The position numbers were made by a program, and so were the translations under genes. The notes beneath the pieces were generated by a model, which ran no database searches, was not told the origin of the DNA, and was given only the letters and a program-made list of their open reading frames with translations. A DNA stretch of 64,000 bases from the NCBI RefSeq assembly GCF_019444005.1, contig NZ_CP049304.1:992001-1056000 (forward strand), written 5' to 3'. The stretch's first letter is position 1; each line of letters starts with the position of its first letter. The stretch comes from Liquorilactobacillus nagelii DSM 13675 (lineage in GTDB: Bacteria; Bacillota; Bacilli; Lactobacillales; Lactobacillaceae). Below are positions 63,118 to 64,000 of the stretch, in pieces.

Positions 63118-63684
63118 CTACCTTTCAAACCGATTTCTCAAATGGCTTTCAAAATGATTGCGCAAACCAGTCCGCTCAATTGCCTGCAAAATTAGTACGA
63201 GCAGAACTGTTTGGATAACAAAATCAATTATATTACGCCCCAATCGGCTCCAAAAAAGAAGGCCCCAAGCAACATGATAGGTTACATGAATCAGCCAAGT
63301 GTCTATTACTAGGCTAATCGAAAAAAGGAGTAAAAAATTCAATAAGATAATTGACCAAACCTTAGGATGTGATTTATGCAAAAACAACCCATAAACCATT
63401 CCACCTAAAAATGCTGTAATTAGAAAAGGGAATGCAAAAGTGCCACCACCCAACAAAGTTCCAATAATGTCTGATGCCATTTCTAACCCAGCAGTCAGCC
63501 ACGGACCCAAAAAATAGCCCATTAACGCCGTACTGATAAATCCTAAATTAAAATCAATATACGCCGGCCCAAAAGCTAATTTATAGAAAACGACATCCAG
63601 TGCCAGTAATATTGCAGAAAGTGTCAAAACATTTACACTCAATTTGGGACTATGTAAACTAACAAAATTATTTTTTTCACTCAT
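63118..63684 (-). CDS. ECF transporter S component (FolT-like)
   Basis: A 188-residue membrane S component that would bind a vitamin and use the shared ECF energising module. GPAYIDFNLGFISTALMGYF and TFAFPFLITAFLGGMVYGLF resemble folate-specific FolT. But its operon holds NrtR and PnuC, which concern NAD precursors, so a niacin-type substrate (NiaX role) is an alternative. The ATG at 63684 follows GGTGA; a start six codons earlier overlaps the upstream gene. No energising genes are in the window. Confidence 0.75.
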   Translation of the reverse strand: MSEKNNFVSLHSPKLSVNVLTLSAILLALDVVFYKLAFGPAYIDFNLGFISTALMGYFLGPWLTAGLEMASDIIGTLLGGGTFAFPFLITAFLGGMVYGLFLHKSHPKVWSIILLNFLLLFSISLVIDTWLIHVTYHVAWGLLFWSRLGRNIIDFVIQTVLLVLILQAIERTGLRNHFESHLRNRFER

Positions 63685-63688
63685 ATTT

Positions 63689-64000
63689 TCACCCATTTTC
63701 AAGTTTTTTCAAACGATATAAATGTGCCGGACGACCTGGCCCATGATTTTCCGCTAAGCCGATGTCTTCAAAGAATTGCTGGTGAGTCTTGCGGAAATTA
63801 GAATTATTAATATCTGCTACTGAGATTTTCAAAAAAACAGCATATACAATTCGAACCGATTTCAACGTAAAGGTGTCTCCTAAAATATGCAGAACATTAG
63901 GTTGATAATCAAGTTTATTTTTAATTCGCTGACAAGCCGCTTGTAAAAGCCATTCATGATCAAATGCCAAATGACCAAAATGATGATTTGTCCGTAATGT
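63689..64000 (-). CDS. nrtR: NrtR-type NUDIX regulator, C-terminal part (cut by window end)
   Basis: The last 103 codons of a protein continuing beyond the window. LRTNHHFGHLAFDHEWLLQA then the winged-helix segment DTFTLKSVRIVYAVFLKI, NNSNFRKTHQQFFEDIGLAE and the end GPGRPAHLYRLKKL match the DNA-binding C-terminal domain of NrtR, the NUDIX-family repressor of NAD metabolism genes that senses ADP-ribose. Its stop lies 4 bases before the S-component start. The NUDIX domain itself is outside the window. Confidence 0.85.
   Translation of the reverse strand, partial: TLRTNHHFGHLAFDHEWLLQAACQRIKNKLDYQPNVLHILGDTFTLKSVRIVYAVFLKISVADINNSNFRKTHQQFFEDIGLAENHGPGRPAHLYRLKKLENG

Overview
This window is a chromosomal segment of a low-GC Gram-positive lactic acid bacterium, most likely Lactobacillaceae. 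The evidence is gene layouts typical of that family: an L-sorbose cluster laid out like the L. casei sor genes, a sorbitol cluster laid out like L. casei gutFRMCBA, AdhE plus acetate kinase, a KxYKxGKxW-type signal peptide on an autolysin, ECF vitamin transport, and AGGAGG-type ribosome binding sites with frequent GTG/TTG starts. The genus cannot be fixed by eye. No rRNA, tRNA, CRISPR array or intact insertion sequence was seen.

Layout. 1-2600: 3' part of a frameshifted sugar PTS permease, a RelB/YoeB toxin-antitoxin pair and a small membrane protein. 2870-9884: L-sorbose locus, with sorF-A-B-C-D, an unlisted 52-residue membrane protein and sorG leftward, and sorR-sorE rightward. 10349-15214: a sucrose/fructoside operon whose hydrolases are intact, but whose PTS permease has an internal deletion and a frameshift and whose LacI repressor is frameshifted. 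15424-28327: exopolysaccharide (EPS) operon, transcribed leftward from a priming sugar transferase through GT4, flippase, a CDP-alditol-like module, GT2, polymerase and glf to rmlACBD. 28694-31860: competence-like group (ComK-like, unknown partner, sigma factor, EndA-like nuclease). 31886-42257: broken acyltransferase, six-LysM autolysin with a Ser-rich repeat tract, nitrilase-family amidase, CopB copper ATPase with a cop box, polymerase-like membrane protein. 42274-47885: accessory stretch of toxin-antitoxin and decayed genes: YafQ remnant, ArsR/NTF2-like pair, an unlisted type I toxin with antisense RNA, FRG-domain remnant, DhaT, and a three-gene toxin-antitoxin-SecB-like chaperone (TAC) system with a decayed second chaperone fragment. 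48128-56823: MerR/MFS/DUF4811 efflux locus, ackA, adhE and a second MFS exporter. 56923-62110: sorbitol operon gutFRMCBA. 62391-64000: NrtR, an ECF S component and PnuC.

How the genes fit together. Sorbose and sorbitol routes both make sorbitol-6-phosphate and then fructose-6-phosphate through closely similar dehydrogenases (SorF, GutF). Putative cre sites precede sorF, sorE and gutF. AdhE, AckA and DhaT serve redox and ATP balance. The EPS operon supplies dTDP-rhamnose, UDP-galactofuranose and probably a CDP-activated alditol. Most interesting for follow-up: the TAC system and its decayed duplicate, the comK/sigma/endA cluster, the EPS cytidylyltransferase/SDR/CDP-alcohol transferase module (with a missing catalytic Asp), the type I toxin-antitoxin pair, and a divergent MerR/MFS promoter whose two -35 boxes form one inverted repeat. 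All functional calls come from reading motifs by eye; no database search was run.
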